DNA from: Firmicutes bacterium UBA3553
GTDB taxonomy: Bacteria > Bacillota > Clostridia > Tissierellales > Sedimentibacteraceae
Assembly: GCA_002381185.1 (NCBI GenBank)
Contig: DFOA01000064.1
Span: 1-64,000, forward strand
Reading direction: 5' to 3'
Length of the DNA stretch: 64,000 nucleotides
Shown: positions 34,568-43,999 of the stretch, piece by piece
Layout: each line of letters begins with the position of its first letter
Position numbering within the stretch: position 1 is the stretch's first letter
Program-made: the position numbers and the translations under genes
The notes under the pieces: generated by a model
Seen by the model: only the letters and a program-made list of their open reading frames with translations
What the model was told of the DNA's origin: nothing
Database searches by the model: none

Positions 34568-35695
34568 ATGAACGAAAAGATAAGGCCTGCCTGGGTCGAA
34601 GTAAACAGGAAAAAAGCAATTCATAACTTCTTAGAAGTACGAAGAGCTGTAGGTCCAAACGTGAAAATTTGTGCTGTTGTAAAAGCTGACAGTTATGGAA
34701 TGGGGTCAGTGGAGCTTTCTAAAATGTATTTAGAAAACGGTGTTGATATGTTTGCCGTGGCAGTTATTTCTGAAGCTTTTGAGCTTAGACAAGAAATAAA
34801 AGACAAAGATATTTTAGTTCTAGGCTATACTCCTGAAGAATTTTACGCTGATGCTATAAACAACAACATAACACTGACAGTTTACAATTATGAGCTGGCA
34901 GAAAAATTAAATATAGTTGCTAAAGATTTGAACAAGAAGGCAAAGGTACATATAAAGGTGGAAACTGGAATGAACAGGCTTGGATTCCTACCCACAGAAG
35001 AAAATGCGGATAAAGTGGCTGCAATAGCCAAAATGGATAATATAACAGTCGAGGGCGCATTCTCACACCAGGCTAAGGCCGATGAAAAAGACAAAACAAC
35101 TGCGCATAAACAAGCAGGCAGATTTATCAGCTTTATGAAAATGCTTGAAGAAAGAAATGTGACAATTCCCATAAAACATATTGCAAACAGTGCGACAATA
35201 ATAGATTTGCCGGAGTATTATTTTGATATGGTAAGACCCGGTATAATATTATCAGGATTTTATCCTTCTGATGAAGTCAATATGGATGAATATAAATTTG
35301 AAATATGCGTTACTTTAAAAGCGAGAGTTGCCAATGTAAAAACAATTGAAGCAGGTGAAGGTGTCGGATACGGTCATTTATTCAGTACTGAAAAGCCAAC
35401 TGTTATAGGAACTATTCCTCTGGGCTATGCGGATGGATATTCGAGACTCCTGTCAAATAAAGGTTATATTATTGTAAAAGGAATAAAATGCCCTATATTA
35501 GGTAAAGTATGCATGGATCAGTTTATGATAGATTTATCAGGAGTTGAAAACCCTCAAATCGGAGACGAGGCAATTATTTACGGTGACGGAACTGACGGAG
35601 CCATGACTGCTGAAGATGTTGCAAACATGAGAGGCACAATATCTTATGAAGTATTAACAAACTTAGGCAAAAGACTCCCCAAAATATATGTATAG
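34568..35695 (+). CDS. alr: Alanine racemase
   Basis: PLP alanine racemase (375 residues) making D-alanine for the cell wall. AVVKADSYGMG carries the PLP lysine, HIKVETGMNRLGF and SYEVLTNLGKRLPKIYV at the end are typical. AGGAGG precedes the ATG by about ten bases. glyA begins 10 bases after the stop, so the two genes are likely co-transcribed. Confidence 0.95.
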   Translation: MNEKIRPAWVEVNRKKAIHNFLEVRRAVGPNVKICAVVKADSYGMGSVELSKMYLENGVDMFAVAVISEAFELRQEIKDKDILVLGYTPEEFYADAINNNITLTVYNYELAEKLNIVAKDLNKKAKVHIKVETGMNRLGFLPTEENADKVAAIAKMDNITVEGAFSHQAKADEKDKTTAHKQAGRFISFMKMLEERNVTIPIKHIANSATIIDLPEYYFDMVRPGIILSGFYPSDEVNMDEYKFEICVTLKARVANVKTIEAGEGVGYGHLFSTEKPTVIGTIPLGYADGYSRLLSNKGYIIVKGIKCPILGKVCMDQFMIDLSGVENPQIGDEAIIYGDGTDGAMTAEDVANMRGTISYEVLTNLGKRLPKIYV

Positions 35696-35705
35696 GAGAC
35701 CAACT

Positions 35706-36929
35706 ATGAATTTTGATTTGATTAAGCAAAATGACAATGAACTCTACAGTGCAATGATGGAGGAAAAAGAAAGACAAAGTATCAATATAGAGCTGATAGC
35801 ATCTGAAAACTTTGTTTCTGAAACCGTTCTCGAAGCAATGGGAAGCCATCTGACAAACAAGTATGCCGAAGGATATCCTGGAAAAAGATATTACGGCGGA
35901 TGTGAATATGTTGATAAGGTTGAAAATTTAGCAAGAGAAAGAGCAAAGAAGATTTTCGGAGCAGACCACGCTAACGTACAGCCTCACTCAGGTTCAAATG
36001 CTAATTTCGGTGTTTACTTTTCAGTCTTAAAGCCAGGAGATAAAATACTTGGTATGGACTTATCTCAAGGGGGCCACTTAACACACGGAAGTCCTGTAAA
36101 TATGTCAGGTTCATATTTCAATGTCGTGTTTTACGGAGTAAATAAAGAAACTGAAACAATCGATTATGATGAAGTTAGGGAAATTGCCAAGCGTGAACAG
36201 CCAAAGCTGATTGTTGCAGGTGCCAGCGCATATTCAAGATTTATAGACTTTAAAGCATTTAGAGAAATAGCTGATGAAGTCGGAGCATATTTCATGGTTG
36301 ATATGGCTCACATAGCAGGTCTTGTTGCAGCGGGGCTGCATCCCAATCCGGTTGAATATGCTGATTTTGTAACTACGACGACACACAAAACATTAAGAGG
36401 ACCGAGAGGCGGTATGATTCTTTGCAAAGATGAATTTGCACAGAAAATTGATAAGGCTATATTCCCCGGAATTCAGGGCGGCCCGCTTATGCATGTTATT
36501 GCTGCCAAAGCAGTTTGCTTTAAGGAAGTAATGGAAGATGGATTTAAGGCTTACCAGCAGCAGGTGTTAAACAATGCAAAGACTTTATCTCAGGAATTGT
36601 CCAACAGAGGCTTCAGAATCGTATCAGGCGGAACTGACAACCATTTGATGCTTGTTGATTTAAGAAACAAAAACCTGACAGGCAAGGAAGCTGAAAAAAT
36701 GCTTGATGAAATCCATATAACAACTAATAAAAATACAATACCTTTTGACCCTCAGAGTCCGTTTGTAACAAGCGGATTAAGAATAGGTACTCCGGCTGTT
36801 ACCACACGTGGAATGAAGGAAGCTGAAATGGTTGAACTGGCTTCAATCATTGATGGCTCTCTCAGCAAGACAGAGGACAGCAACATTATAAAAAATAAGG
36901 TTTTAGAATTGACATCAAAATTTAGATAA
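35706..36929 (+). CDS. glyA: Serine hydroxymethyltransferase
   Basis: PLP enzyme (407 residues) that interconverts serine and glycine with tetrahydrofolate. Conserved blocks ELIASENFVSETVLEAMGS, GYPGKRYYGGCEYVD, and TTTTHKTLRGPRGG with the PLP lysine are all present. The ATG at 35706 follows TAGGAG; an upstream ATG overlaps alr. Normal family length. A strong terminator follows at 37017. Confidence 0.97.
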   Translation: MNFDLIKQNDNELYSAMMEEKERQSINIELIASENFVSETVLEAMGSHLTNKYAEGYPGKRYYGGCEYVDKVENLARERAKKIFGADHANVQPHSGSNANFGVYFSVLKPGDKILGMDLSQGGHLTHGSPVNMSGSYFNVVFYGVNKETETIDYDEVREIAKREQPKLIVAGASAYSRFIDFKAFREIADEVGAYFMVDMAHIAGLVAAGLHPNPVEYADFVTTTTHKTLRGPRGGMILCKDEFAQKIDKAIFPGIQGGPLMHVIAAKAVCFKEVMEDGFKAYQQQVLNNAKTLSQELSNRGFRIVSGGTDNHLMLVDLRNKNLTGKEAEKMLDEIHITTNKNTIPFDPQSPFVTSGLRIGTPAVTTRGMKEAEMVELASIIDGSLSKTEDSNIIKNKVLELTSKFR

Positions 36930-37016
36930 ATCCATGCAAGAATAGTATGCATAAGGCATGCCGAATATTTTCAGAAAAAATACTCTGAAAAATTAGGTTA
37001 GGGTCATAAAATATAT

Positions 37017-37053
37017 GGGACTTTAATATACTTATATTAAAGTCCCATTTTTA
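37017..37053 (+). terminator. Terminator after glyA
   Basis: A 14-base perfect stem, GGGACTTTAATATA / TATATTAAAGTCCC, followed by ATTTTTAT. A smaller TTTTCAGA / TCTGAAAA hairpin is at about 36969-36992. Confidence 0.85.
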
Positions 37054-37172
37054 TATTTAAAATGTGTCTTATAGTGAGCTTTAACGTAAATAATCAGTTT
37101 AAAATCTAAAAACAAACACAACCAGTTGTACGCGTTTCGCAAAAAGTTGTTTTTATAACACGGAAAATTTTC

Positions 37173-37201
37173 TTGCAAAATTATCATACAAGTGTTATAA
37201 T
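37173..37201 (+). promoter_or_regulatory. Promoter of the liv operon
   Basis: TTGCAA (37173-37178), 17 bases, TATAAT (37196-37201), 34 bases before livJ. Confidence 0.7.
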
Positions 37202-37234
37202 CATAGAAATTTAATAAGAGATGAGGAGAAGGGT

Positions 37235-38410
37235 ATGAAAAGAAAATTATCATTACTATTATGCTTATTAATGATTTTAACAATGTTTACAGCATGTGCA
37301 AAAGAACAAGGGACAAGCACTGATGCGGGAGCAGACAGTGATGTTATAAAAATCGGCGTGTTTGAACCTTTGACAGGTGAGAACGGCGGCGGCGGACTAC
37401 AGGAACTGGACGGAATCAAATATGCAAATAAAATGTATCCTGAAGTTCTAGGTAAAAAAATCGAGTTAGTTATAGTAGACAACAAAAGTGATAAGGGTGA
37501 AGCAACTACAGCTGTAACAAGACTTATCGAAAAGGAAAAAGTCGTAGCAATAATCGGTTCTTATGGTTCGGGTGTTTCAATTGCTGCAGGAGATATTATA
37601 AAAAATGCTAAAATCCCGGCAATGGGTGCTTCTTGTACAAACCCAATGGTCACTCAGGGAAATGAATATTATTTCCGTGCATGCTTCCTTGATCCTTTCC
37701 AGGGAAAAGTTATGGCCAACTATGCTTTGCAGCAGGGCGCAAAAACAGCAGCTGTCATTATGCAAAACGGTGATGATTACTCTGTAGGTCTGGGTAATTT
37801 CTTTATAAATGCCTTTAAGGAATTGACAGGAGATGAAAACAGTATTGTAGACATATCTGAGTTTCAGGTAAATGATACTGACTTTAATGCTATTTTAACA
37901 AATATAAAGGCTAAAAATCCTGATGTAATATTTGCTCCAAGTTCAGCTACAACAGCTCCATTAGTTATTAAACAGGCAAGAGCTCTTGGCATTGACAGTT
38001 TAATAATGGGCGGCGACACCTGGGAAAACCCGGCTGTTATTGATGTAGCAGGCAAAGATGCTGAAGGTATTGTATTGTCTACATTCTTTGATGAAAATGA
38101 TCCGGCAACAGAAGAAGCTAAAACATTTGTTGAAGGCTACAAAAAAGAATTGGCCGGCAAGGAGCCGATAATTCCAGCGGTTGCTGCATTAGGATATGAT
38201 GCATATCTGCTGGTAAGAGATGCCATTGAACGTGCAGGCTCAACAAATGGAGATGCAATTAAAGACGCATTGAAATCTACTAAAGATTTTGAAGGAGTAA
38301 CAGGTGTTATTAACTTTACTGAAGAGGGAGATGCTGACAAAAATATAGCTGTAATTAAGACAGTTGAAGATGGTAAATTTGTATACATCGATACAGTTGA
38401 AGTTAAATAG
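37235..38410 (+). CDS. livJ: Branched-chain amino acid ABC transporter, binding lipoprotein
   Basis: A type I periplasmic-binding-fold protein (391 residues) anchored as a lipoprotein: the signal KRKLSLLLCLLMILTMFTAC ends in a lipobox with Cys21. IKIGVFEPLTGENGGGG and GSYGSGVSIAAGDI are typical LivJ segments. It binds leucine, isoleucine, valine or related amino acids outside the membrane and delivers them to LivHM. First gene of a complete five-gene operon. Confidence 0.95.
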   Translation: MKRKLSLLLCLLMILTMFTACAKEQGTSTDAGADSDVIKIGVFEPLTGENGGGGLQELDGIKYANKMYPEVLGKKIELVIVDNKSDKGEATTAVTRLIEKEKVVAIIGSYGSGVSIAAGDIIKNAKIPAMGASCTNPMVTQGNEYYFRACFLDPFQGKVMANYALQQGAKTAAVIMQNGDDYSVGLGNFFINAFKELTGDENSIVDISEFQVNDTDFNAILTNIKAKNPDVIFAPSSATTAPLVIKQARALGIDSLIMGGDTWENPAVIDVAGKDAEGIVLSTFFDENDPATEEAKTFVEGYKKELAGKEPIIPAVAALGYDAYLLVRDAIERAGSTNGDAIKDALKSTKDFEGVTGVINFTEEGDADKNIAVIKTVEDGKFVYIDTVEVK

Positions 38411-38433
38411 TTCACCAAAACTTCGGCAAACTG

Positions 38434-38459
38434 AGGCGAACCGGTTGTTCGCCTTTTTA
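38434..38459 (+). terminator. Intra-operon hairpin between livJ and livH
   Basis: AGGCGAAC / GTTCGCCT followed by TTTTAC. It probably stops part of the transcripts so that more binding protein than permease is made. Confidence 0.75.
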
Positions 38460-38495
38460 CATTATTCAGCATTAAGCTAGTTTGGAGGAATAAAT

Positions 38496-39389
38496 ATGAC
38501 TTTTGAAATATTCATGCAACAGCTTGCCAACGGAATTTCAATCGGAAGCCTTTATGCTCTCATAGCCATAGGTTATACAATGGTTTACGGTATATTAAGA
38601 CTTATAAATTTTGCTCATGGCGATATATTTATGATGGCAGCATATTTTATGGTTTTCAGCATGGTAAACTTTGGCTTGCCATGGTATGTCTCAACAGTGA
38701 TAGTCATTGCCGCTACAATACTGCTTGGTGTCATTATTGAAAAGGTTGCGTACAGGCCTCTTCGAAATGCACCTCGTATGTCAATTATGATATCGGCAAT
38801 AGGTGTTTCATTTTTATTGGAAAACTTAGCGACTTACCTTTTTACAGGTGTTCCTAAAGGGTTTCCGGATATATCCTTGCTCACAAGAGCAATAAGTTTC
38901 GGCAATGTTTCATTGTCAGTAGTTACGGTTATAACACCTGTAATAACAATTATCTTATTATATGTTGTACTCTTTATTACCAATAAAACAAAAATAGGCA
39001 TGGCAATGAGAGCTGCATCCAAGGACTTTGAAACCGCACGTCTAATGGGCATCAACATTAACAGGGTAATATCAACAACATTCGTAATAGGTTCAGGCCT
39101 TGCTGCCATTGGTGCAATATTATGGGGCTCTAAGTATCCTTCGGTAATACCGCTGATGGGTGTTATGCCGGGTTTGAAATGCTTTATAGCAGCAGTTTTA
39201 GGAGGCATAGGAAATACAACAGGTGCCGTACTCGGAGGCTTCATTTTGGGAATGGCGGAAATTATGCTTGTAACATTCTTACCATCCCTGACAGGATACA
39301 GAGATGCAATTGCATTTATAATATTAATCATAGTATTGCTGGTTAAGCCGACCGGACTTCTGGGAGAGAAGGTGACAGATAAGGTATGA
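38496..39389 (+). CDS. livH: Branched-chain amino acid ABC permease LivH
   Basis: An inner-membrane permease (297 residues, about eight helices) with GSLYALIAIGYTMVYGILRLINFAHGD at the start, cited here as YGILRLINFAHGD, the LivH signature. It pairs with LivM to form the channel. GGAGG precedes the ATG. Its last codons overlap livM by four bases (ATGA). Confidence 0.95.
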   Translation: MTFEIFMQQLANGISIGSLYALIAIGYTMVYGILRLINFAHGDIFMMAAYFMVFSMVNFGLPWYVSTVIVIAATILLGVIIEKVAYRPLRNAPRMSIMISAIGVSFLLENLATYLFTGVPKGFPDISLLTRAISFGNVSLSVVTVITPVITIILLYVVLFITNKTKIGMAMRAASKDFETARLMGININRVISTTFVIGSGLAAIGAILWGSKYPSVIPLMGVMPGLKCFIAAVLGGIGNTTGAVLGGFILGMAEIMLVTFLPSLTGYRDAIAFIILIIVLLVKPTGLLGEKVTDKV

Positions 39390-40471
39390 TAAATCAGAAA
39401 AAAGAACACAACATAGCAGCTTATATTGCAATATTTGCAGTATTGGCGGTATTAATTGTACTGCTGGATTTAAAAATAATCGGTGATAATTATATCAGAC
39501 GTGTATTAAACCTTGCGGCTATTTATACAATAGTGAGCGTATCAATGAATCTTGTTAACGGATTTACAGGGCTGTTTTCATTAGGGCAGGCAGGTTTTAT
39601 GGCCATAGGAGCATATACGGTTGCCATACTGACTGTTCCTATTGAAAAACGTGATGCAATATTTTATGTAATACCCCAAAATCCGTTCCTTGCACAAATA
39701 GAAATTCCTTTTGTTGCAGCTCTCATTCTGGGAGGTCTGTTAGCAGCCTTGGTTGCAGTTTTAATCGGTATTCCGGTTCTTCGATTAAAAAGTGACTACC
39801 TTGCTATTGCAACATTAGGATTTTCAGAAATAATCAGAATTGTATTTACGAATGCAAAAACAATTACAAACGGGGCTCTAGGAATAAAAAGCATACCTGA
39901 AATGCCTACAATGTGGGTTTTCTTCGGCGTTATGATTATTTCCGTCGCATTCATTGTTTTTCTCATAAACTCAAGCTACGGAAGAGCTTTCAAAGCCATT
40001 AGAGAGGATGACACAGCTGCTGAAGCAATGGGCATAAACTTATTCAAGCACAAGGTATTGTCATTTGCAATTGGAGCCTTCTTTGCAGGAATAGGCGGAG
40101 GTTTGCTGGCATCTTTACTGGGAACGGTGGATCCCAAGCAATTTTATTTCACAATGACATATAATTTCCTGTTAATTATAGTACTAGGCGGAATGGGAAG
40201 CATTTCAGGCACTGTAATAGCGTCATTTATTGTTACTGTGGGCCTTGAGGTCTTAAGATTTTTCGACGAGCCTCTCACAATGTTCGGATTTAATATACCT
40301 TTATTCAGAGCCGGATTCAGAATGGTTATTTTCTCTGCACTGCTGATGATACTTGTATTGTTTTTCAGAAATGGCCTCTTAGGGCAGAAGGAATTGTCCT
40401 GGGGCATGGTTAAGAGATTGTTCAGGAAAAAATCTCCACGCAATAATAATAGCGAAGGAGGTGCCGCATAA
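39386..40471 (+). CDS. livM: Branched-chain amino acid ABC permease LivM
   Basis: Second permease (361 residues, about ten helices) with GFTGLFSLGQAGFMAIGAY and AIREDDTAAEAMGIN, both typical of LivM. It overlaps livH by four bases and livG by one, so translation is coupled. Confidence 0.95.
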   Translation: MINQKKEHNIAAYIAIFAVLAVLIVLLDLKIIGDNYIRRVLNLAAIYTIVSVSMNLVNGFTGLFSLGQAGFMAIGAYTVAILTVPIEKRDAIFYVIPQNPFLAQIEIPFVAALILGGLLAALVAVLIGIPVLRLKSDYLAIATLGFSEIIRIVFTNAKTITNGALGIKSIPEMPTMWVFFGVMIISVAFIVFLINSSYGRAFKAIREDDTAAEAMGINLFKHKVLSFAIGAFFAGIGGGLLASLLGTVDPKQFYFTMTYNFLLIIVLGGMGSISGTVIASFIVTVGLEVLRFFDEPLTMFGFNIPLFRAGFRMVIFSALLMILVLFFRNGLLGQKELSWGMVKRLFRKKSPRNNNSEGGAA

Positions 40472-41241
40472 TGGGAGTCTTAAAAGTTGACAATGTTATA
40501 ATGAGGTTCGGAGGCGTCGTTGCTGTAAACAACTTGAACATAGATGTTGAAAAGGGCCGCATAGAAGCACTGATAGGCCCCAACGGCGCAGGAAAAACAA
40601 CAGCCTTCAACGTAATAACCGGAGTTTACACTCCGACAAGCGGCAGCGTTTATTTTAACGATGAAAAAATAACAGGCCTTACACCTGATAAAATTACTAA
40701 AAAAGGTATCGCAAGAACGTTTCAAAATATTCGTTTATTTAAAAACCTGACTGTACTGGACAATATTTTGATTGCTAATCATCTTCATGTTAAAAGCAAC
40801 TTCCTGTCATATACAACAAGAATGCCTTGGTCCAGAGCTGAAGAAAAGCACATGAGACAGAAATCAGAAATGCTTCTGGATAAGCTTGGGCTTTTGCATT
40901 TGAAACATGAGGTGGCAAACTCCCTGCCATATGGAGAGCAAAGGAAGCTTGAAATTGCCCGAGCCCTTGCTACAGACGCAAAACTTCTGCTGTTAGATGA
41001 GCCCGCAGCAGGTATGAATCCATATGAAACCATGGAGCTGTCAAGGTTTATCCACACAATAAGAGATGAATTTGAACTGACAATATTCATGATTGAGCAT
41101 CATATGGATCTGGTTATGGAAATCTCAGATAAAATTTATGTGCTTGACTTTGGTCAGCTTATTGCAGAAGGAAGTGCAAATGAGGTTAAAAATAATCCAA
41201 GAGTTATAGAAGCTTATTTGGGGGTGGAAGAAGATGCTTGA
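40471..41241 (+). CDS. livG: Branched-chain amino acid ABC ATPase LivG
   Basis: ATPase of 256 residues with Walker A GPNGAGKTT, signature LPYGEQRKLEIARAL and Walker B LLLLDEPAAGMNP, where the PAAGMNP ending is typical of LivG. It powers LivHM together with LivF and overlaps both neighbours. Confidence 0.95.
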   Translation: MGVLKVDNVIMRFGGVVAVNNLNIDVEKGRIEALIGPNGAGKTTAFNVITGVYTPTSGSVYFNDEKITGLTPDKITKKGIARTFQNIRLFKNLTVLDNILIANHLHVKSNFLSYTTRMPWSRAEEKHMRQKSEMLLDKLGLLHLKHEVANSLPYGEQRKLEIARALATDAKLLLLDEPAAGMNPYETMELSRFIHTIRDEFELTIFMIEHHMDLVMEISDKIYVLDFGQLIAEGSANEVKNNPRVIEAYLGVEEDA

Positions 41242-41944
41242 GATTAAAAACTTACATGTCAACTATGGCGGAATATCTGCTGTTAAGGGTATAAGCATCA
41301 ATGTTCCCGAAAAATCAATTGTTACTCTCATAGGCGCCAATGGAGCAGGGAAAAGCACGACCCTCAGAACTGTTGCCGGTCTTGTTAAGCCAAGCATGGG
41401 CGAAATTACCTTCCAAGGGGAGAATATTGTGGGCATGGACACTATAGATATTGTAGCCAGGGGAATTACATTGGTTCCGGAAGGAAGAAGAGTCTTTGCA
41501 AATTTAACTGTCCTTGAAAATTTAAAAATTGGAGCTTATTTGCAAAAAGAAGGAATAGAAGAAGGAATACAAAATGTTTATGAACTGTTTCCAAGACTTA
41601 AGGAGCGTTCCTGGCAGATGGCAGGTACATTGTCCGGAGGGGAACAGCAGATGCTGGCAGTAGGCAGAGCCCTAATGGCCAAGCCTAAACTCATAATGAT
41701 GGATGAACCGTCACTTGGTCTGGCCCCATTAATTGTCAATGATATTTTTGATATTATAAAGGAAATAAATAAACTGGGAACTACAATACTTCTTATTGAG
41801 CAAAATGCCAATAAAGCCTTGAAGGTGGCTGATTACGGTTATGTACTGGAAACAGGGAATATTACAATGGAAGGCAAAGGATTGGAGCTTCTGCAAAATG
41901 AAAAGGTAAAAGAAGCTTACCTGGGCAGTTCAAAACCTAAGTAG
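41234..41944 (+). CDS. livF: Branched-chain amino acid ABC ATPase LivF
   Basis: ATPase of 236 residues with Walker A GANGAGKST, signature LSGGEQQMLAVGRAL and Walker B MMDEPSLGLAP, the LivF pattern. It overlaps livG by eight bases and ends the operon. GGTGGAAGAAG acts as its ribosome site within livG. Confidence 0.95.
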   Translation: MLEIKNLHVNYGGISAVKGISINVPEKSIVTLIGANGAGKSTTLRTVAGLVKPSMGEITFQGENIVGMDTIDIVARGITLVPEGRRVFANLTVLENLKIGAYLQKEGIEEGIQNVYELFPRLKERSWQMAGTLSGGEQQMLAVGRALMAKPKLIMMDEPSLGLAPLIVNDIFDIIKEINKLGTTILLIEQNANKALKVADYGYVLETGNITMEGKGLELLQNEKVKEAYLGSSKPK

Positions 41945-41959
41945 AGATAATAATATAAT

Positions 41960-42000
41960 CGAGTAGAATCTAAATAAATTAGTTATTTAGATTCTACTCG
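41960..42000. terminator. 18-base inverted repeat after livF
   Basis: CGAGTAGAATCTAAATAA (41960-41977) pairs perfectly with 41983-42000 around ATTAG. No good T-run follows on the plus strand, so it may be a processed 3' end or a bidirectional terminator for the convergent genes. Confidence 0.6.
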
Positions 42001-42091
42001 ATTGCACTTTCCAAACACTTGTAGCATATCCCGTAAGCCGGAGAATGTTCCGTGTTCTGACATGGTAATTGAAGCAGACCTATTGCTGCCT

Positions 42092-42922
42092 CTATACCAA
42101 TGCTTGAATTAAAATTCCTGCCGCAATTGAAATAATATAAATATAAAGCATTATTTTAAAGTTTTCCCCTACATTCTTGTTGACCTTAAATAAAACAATT
42201 AGTCCTACTCCTGCTCCTGTACACAAACCTGCCACAGCAGAGCCAAAGCTTAAACTTCCTGCTAAATATAGCTGTGTAATTATAATTGATGCAGCGCAGT
42301 TCGGTATGAATCCGATCAAGGCAGCAACTGCAGGCTGAAATATGCTGTCAGTCAACAGCACTTTTGAAAGATTTTCTTCTCCTATAAAGTATATTGCCAG
42401 GTTCATTAGAAATATAGTTATAGCCATGAAAATAAATATTTGAATTGAGTGCTTTAATGCTGACCATATAATACTGCCATGGCATTCATGGAAATGTTGG
42501 TGATGGTTGCTTTCATTATTACACCACTTTTCTCCAAAAAAACTGCAAAATAAACGGTCGGCAAGTAATCCTGCTATTACTGCTATTACAATTTTTGTTG
42601 CAATAAGCTCTATAATTGTGCTTAAGCTTCCGGAATTAGCCAAAATTACAGGAATAGCTTCATCTGATGTGGAAATAAAGACTGCTGTCAATGTTCCCAC
42701 AGAAATTACTTTGTTTGTATAAAGGTTTGCTGCAGCTACCGAAAATCCGCATTGAGGAAAGCTTCCAAGCAATGCTCCCCCTGCAACTCCATACCTTTTT
42801 AATCCTGATACCAGCTTATGAGATGACCTATGCCCGATATATTCTATAATTAGATATGTTATAAATAAAAATGGCAAGATCTTTAACGAATCAATAAGCG
42901 TATCAAGTAATATATCAAACAT
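42092..42922 (-). CDS. ArsP_2-family putative metal or arsenic permease
   Basis: A membrane protein (276 residues) with about eight helices in two halves, each with a related motif: GSFPQCGFSVAAANLYTNKV and GFIPNCAASIIITQLYLAG. This matches the ArsP_2 group annotated as putative manganese transporter or arsenic efflux. A His-rich loop (NHHQHFHECH, about residue 140) could bind metal. The promoter overlaps a Fur-type 7-1-7 box, which supports a metal-linked role; the cargo is unproven. Confidence 0.75.
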   Translation of the reverse strand: MFDILLDTLIDSLKILPFLFITYLIIEYIGHRSSHKLVSGLKRYGVAGGALLGSFPQCGFSVAAANLYTNKVISVGTLTAVFISTSDEAIPVILANSGSLSTIIELIATKIVIAVIAGLLADRLFCSFFGEKWCNNESNHHQHFHECHGSIIWSALKHSIQIFIFMAITIFLMNLAIYFIGEENLSKVLLTDSIFQPAVAALIGFIPNCAASIIITQLYLAGSLSFGSAVAGLCTGAGVGLIVLFKVNKNVGENFKIMLYIYIISIAAGILIQALV

Positions 42923-42936
42923 ATTGACCTCCTAAT

Positions 42937-42986
42937 TGCAAATAATTTGCATTTGCAATTATACTTTAATAGTTATTATTTGTCAA
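42937..42986 (-). promoter_or_regulatory. Promoter overlapped by a Fur-family box
   Basis: On the minus strand, TTGACA (42981-42986), 17 bases, TATAAT (42958-42963). TGCAAATAATTTGCA (42937-42951) is a perfect 7-1-7 palindrome of the Fur/Zur/PerR type near the start point, and AATTGCAAAT/ATTTGCAATT arms extend it. Confidence 0.65.
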
Positions 42987-43019
42987 TATGTTTAAAAAAT
43001 ACAATACTTGAAGATTATC

Positions 43020-43562
43020 TTACCTTGTTATTAACTTAGCCTCTTCAAATTCAATTTCCATTATAAATCTATCATGAGATTTTCCATATTCATCTGTATT
43101 TTTTTCAACAACCTTGAAGCCCATTTTTTCATATAGCTTAATTGCCGGATCATTTTCAGTATCTACTGTAAGTGACATTCTTTTAAATCCCTGTTCTTCA
43201 ATATTATTTATAATAATTTTCAAAAAATAATATCCAAGTCTGTTGCCTTGAAGGTCGTCAGCTATTGCATAATCAAATAAGTATACCTTTTCTGAATCCT
43301 CCCAATCTCTCATCAAAATTGCCAATCCGGATATGGTCTTTTTATCCTCTTCTTTTAAAACATAGACATTTCCATGTCTGATTTGCGGCACCAGTCCCCA
43401 TTCATCCATTCCTAATTCACCAAAAATTTTTTCGCCAAAATCAACTAATCTTCTGAGAAACTGATTGTTATAGTCCTGTACTAAGTAAACTGTCAAACCT
43501 TCAATTCCTTCTATATTGTTAATAACTTTTTTGGGAAGACTTTTAACTTTATCTAATTGCAT
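43020..43562 (-). CDS. GNAT acetyltransferase
   Basis: The protein (180 residues) has the acetyl-CoA loop DDLQGNRLGYYFLKIII and MSLTVDTENDPAIKLYEKMGF, typical of GNAT enzymes that act on small molecules. Substrate unknown. AGGAGCAGTTGAT precedes the ATG. Single gene between the ArsP_2 and HU genes. Confidence 0.85.
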   Translation of the reverse strand: MQLDKVKSLPKKVINNIEGIEGLTVYLVQDYNNQFLRRLVDFGEKIFGELGMDEWGLVPQIRHGNVYVLKEEDKKTISGLAILMRDWEDSEKVYLFDYAIADDLQGNRLGYYFLKIIINNIEEQGFKRMSLTVDTENDPAIKLYEKMGFKVVEKNTDEYGKSHDRFIMEIEFEEAKLITR

Positions 43563-43627
43563 ATCAACTGCTCCTTTTTTATAATTCTAATAATAATAAT
43601 GCCCCGATTTTTTTTAATTATAAGCAA

Positions 43628-43657
43628 ACAAAAAGGCCGTACATCATACGACCTTTT
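43628..43657 (-). terminator. Terminator of the HU gene
   Basis: AAAAGGCCGTA / TACGACCTTTT (one G-T pair) with TTTTTG on the minus strand. Confidence 0.8.
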
Positions 43658-43676
43658 ACATATGTTTATTTTCTTA

Positions 43677-43952
43677 CTAATTAACTGCTTCTTTCAAAGA
43701 TTTGCCTGCTTTAAACACAGGTGCCTTAGAAGCTGGTATTTCTATTGTTTCACCAGGATTTCTCGGATTTCTTCCTTGTCTTTCTTTTCTGTCTCTAACT
43801 TCAAAAGTTCCAAATCCAACCAATTGAACTTTGCCGCCTGCTACTAATTCATCTTTTATTGTTTCCATAAATCCGTTTAATGCTTTTTCTGCATCTTTCT
43901 TTGTAAATCCAGTTTTTTCTGCAACACTAGCAATTAACTCAGCTTTATTCAT
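43677..43952 (-). CDS. hup: HU-family DNA-binding protein
   Basis: A nucleoid protein of 91 residues with the full HU pattern: MNKAELIASVAEKTG, GFGTFEVRDRKERQGRNPR, and the proline-containing arm end. It binds and bends DNA as a dimer. GGAGGGTTTTTT precedes the ATG. It lies behind yabN and spoVB in the order common in Firmicutes. Confidence 0.97.
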   Translation of the reverse strand: MNKAELIASVAEKTGFTKKDAEKALNGFMETIKDELVAGGKVQLVGFGTFEVRDRKERQGRNPRNPGETIEIPASKAPVFKAGKSLKEAVN

Positions 43953-43999
43953 AAAAAACCCTCCTTATTAAATGTTCTTTTGTTTTTTTATCTAAATTC

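Noticed and set aside
38834..39409. Minus-strand 191-codon frame opposite livH
   Set aside because: Antisense shadow of a conserved permease gene.
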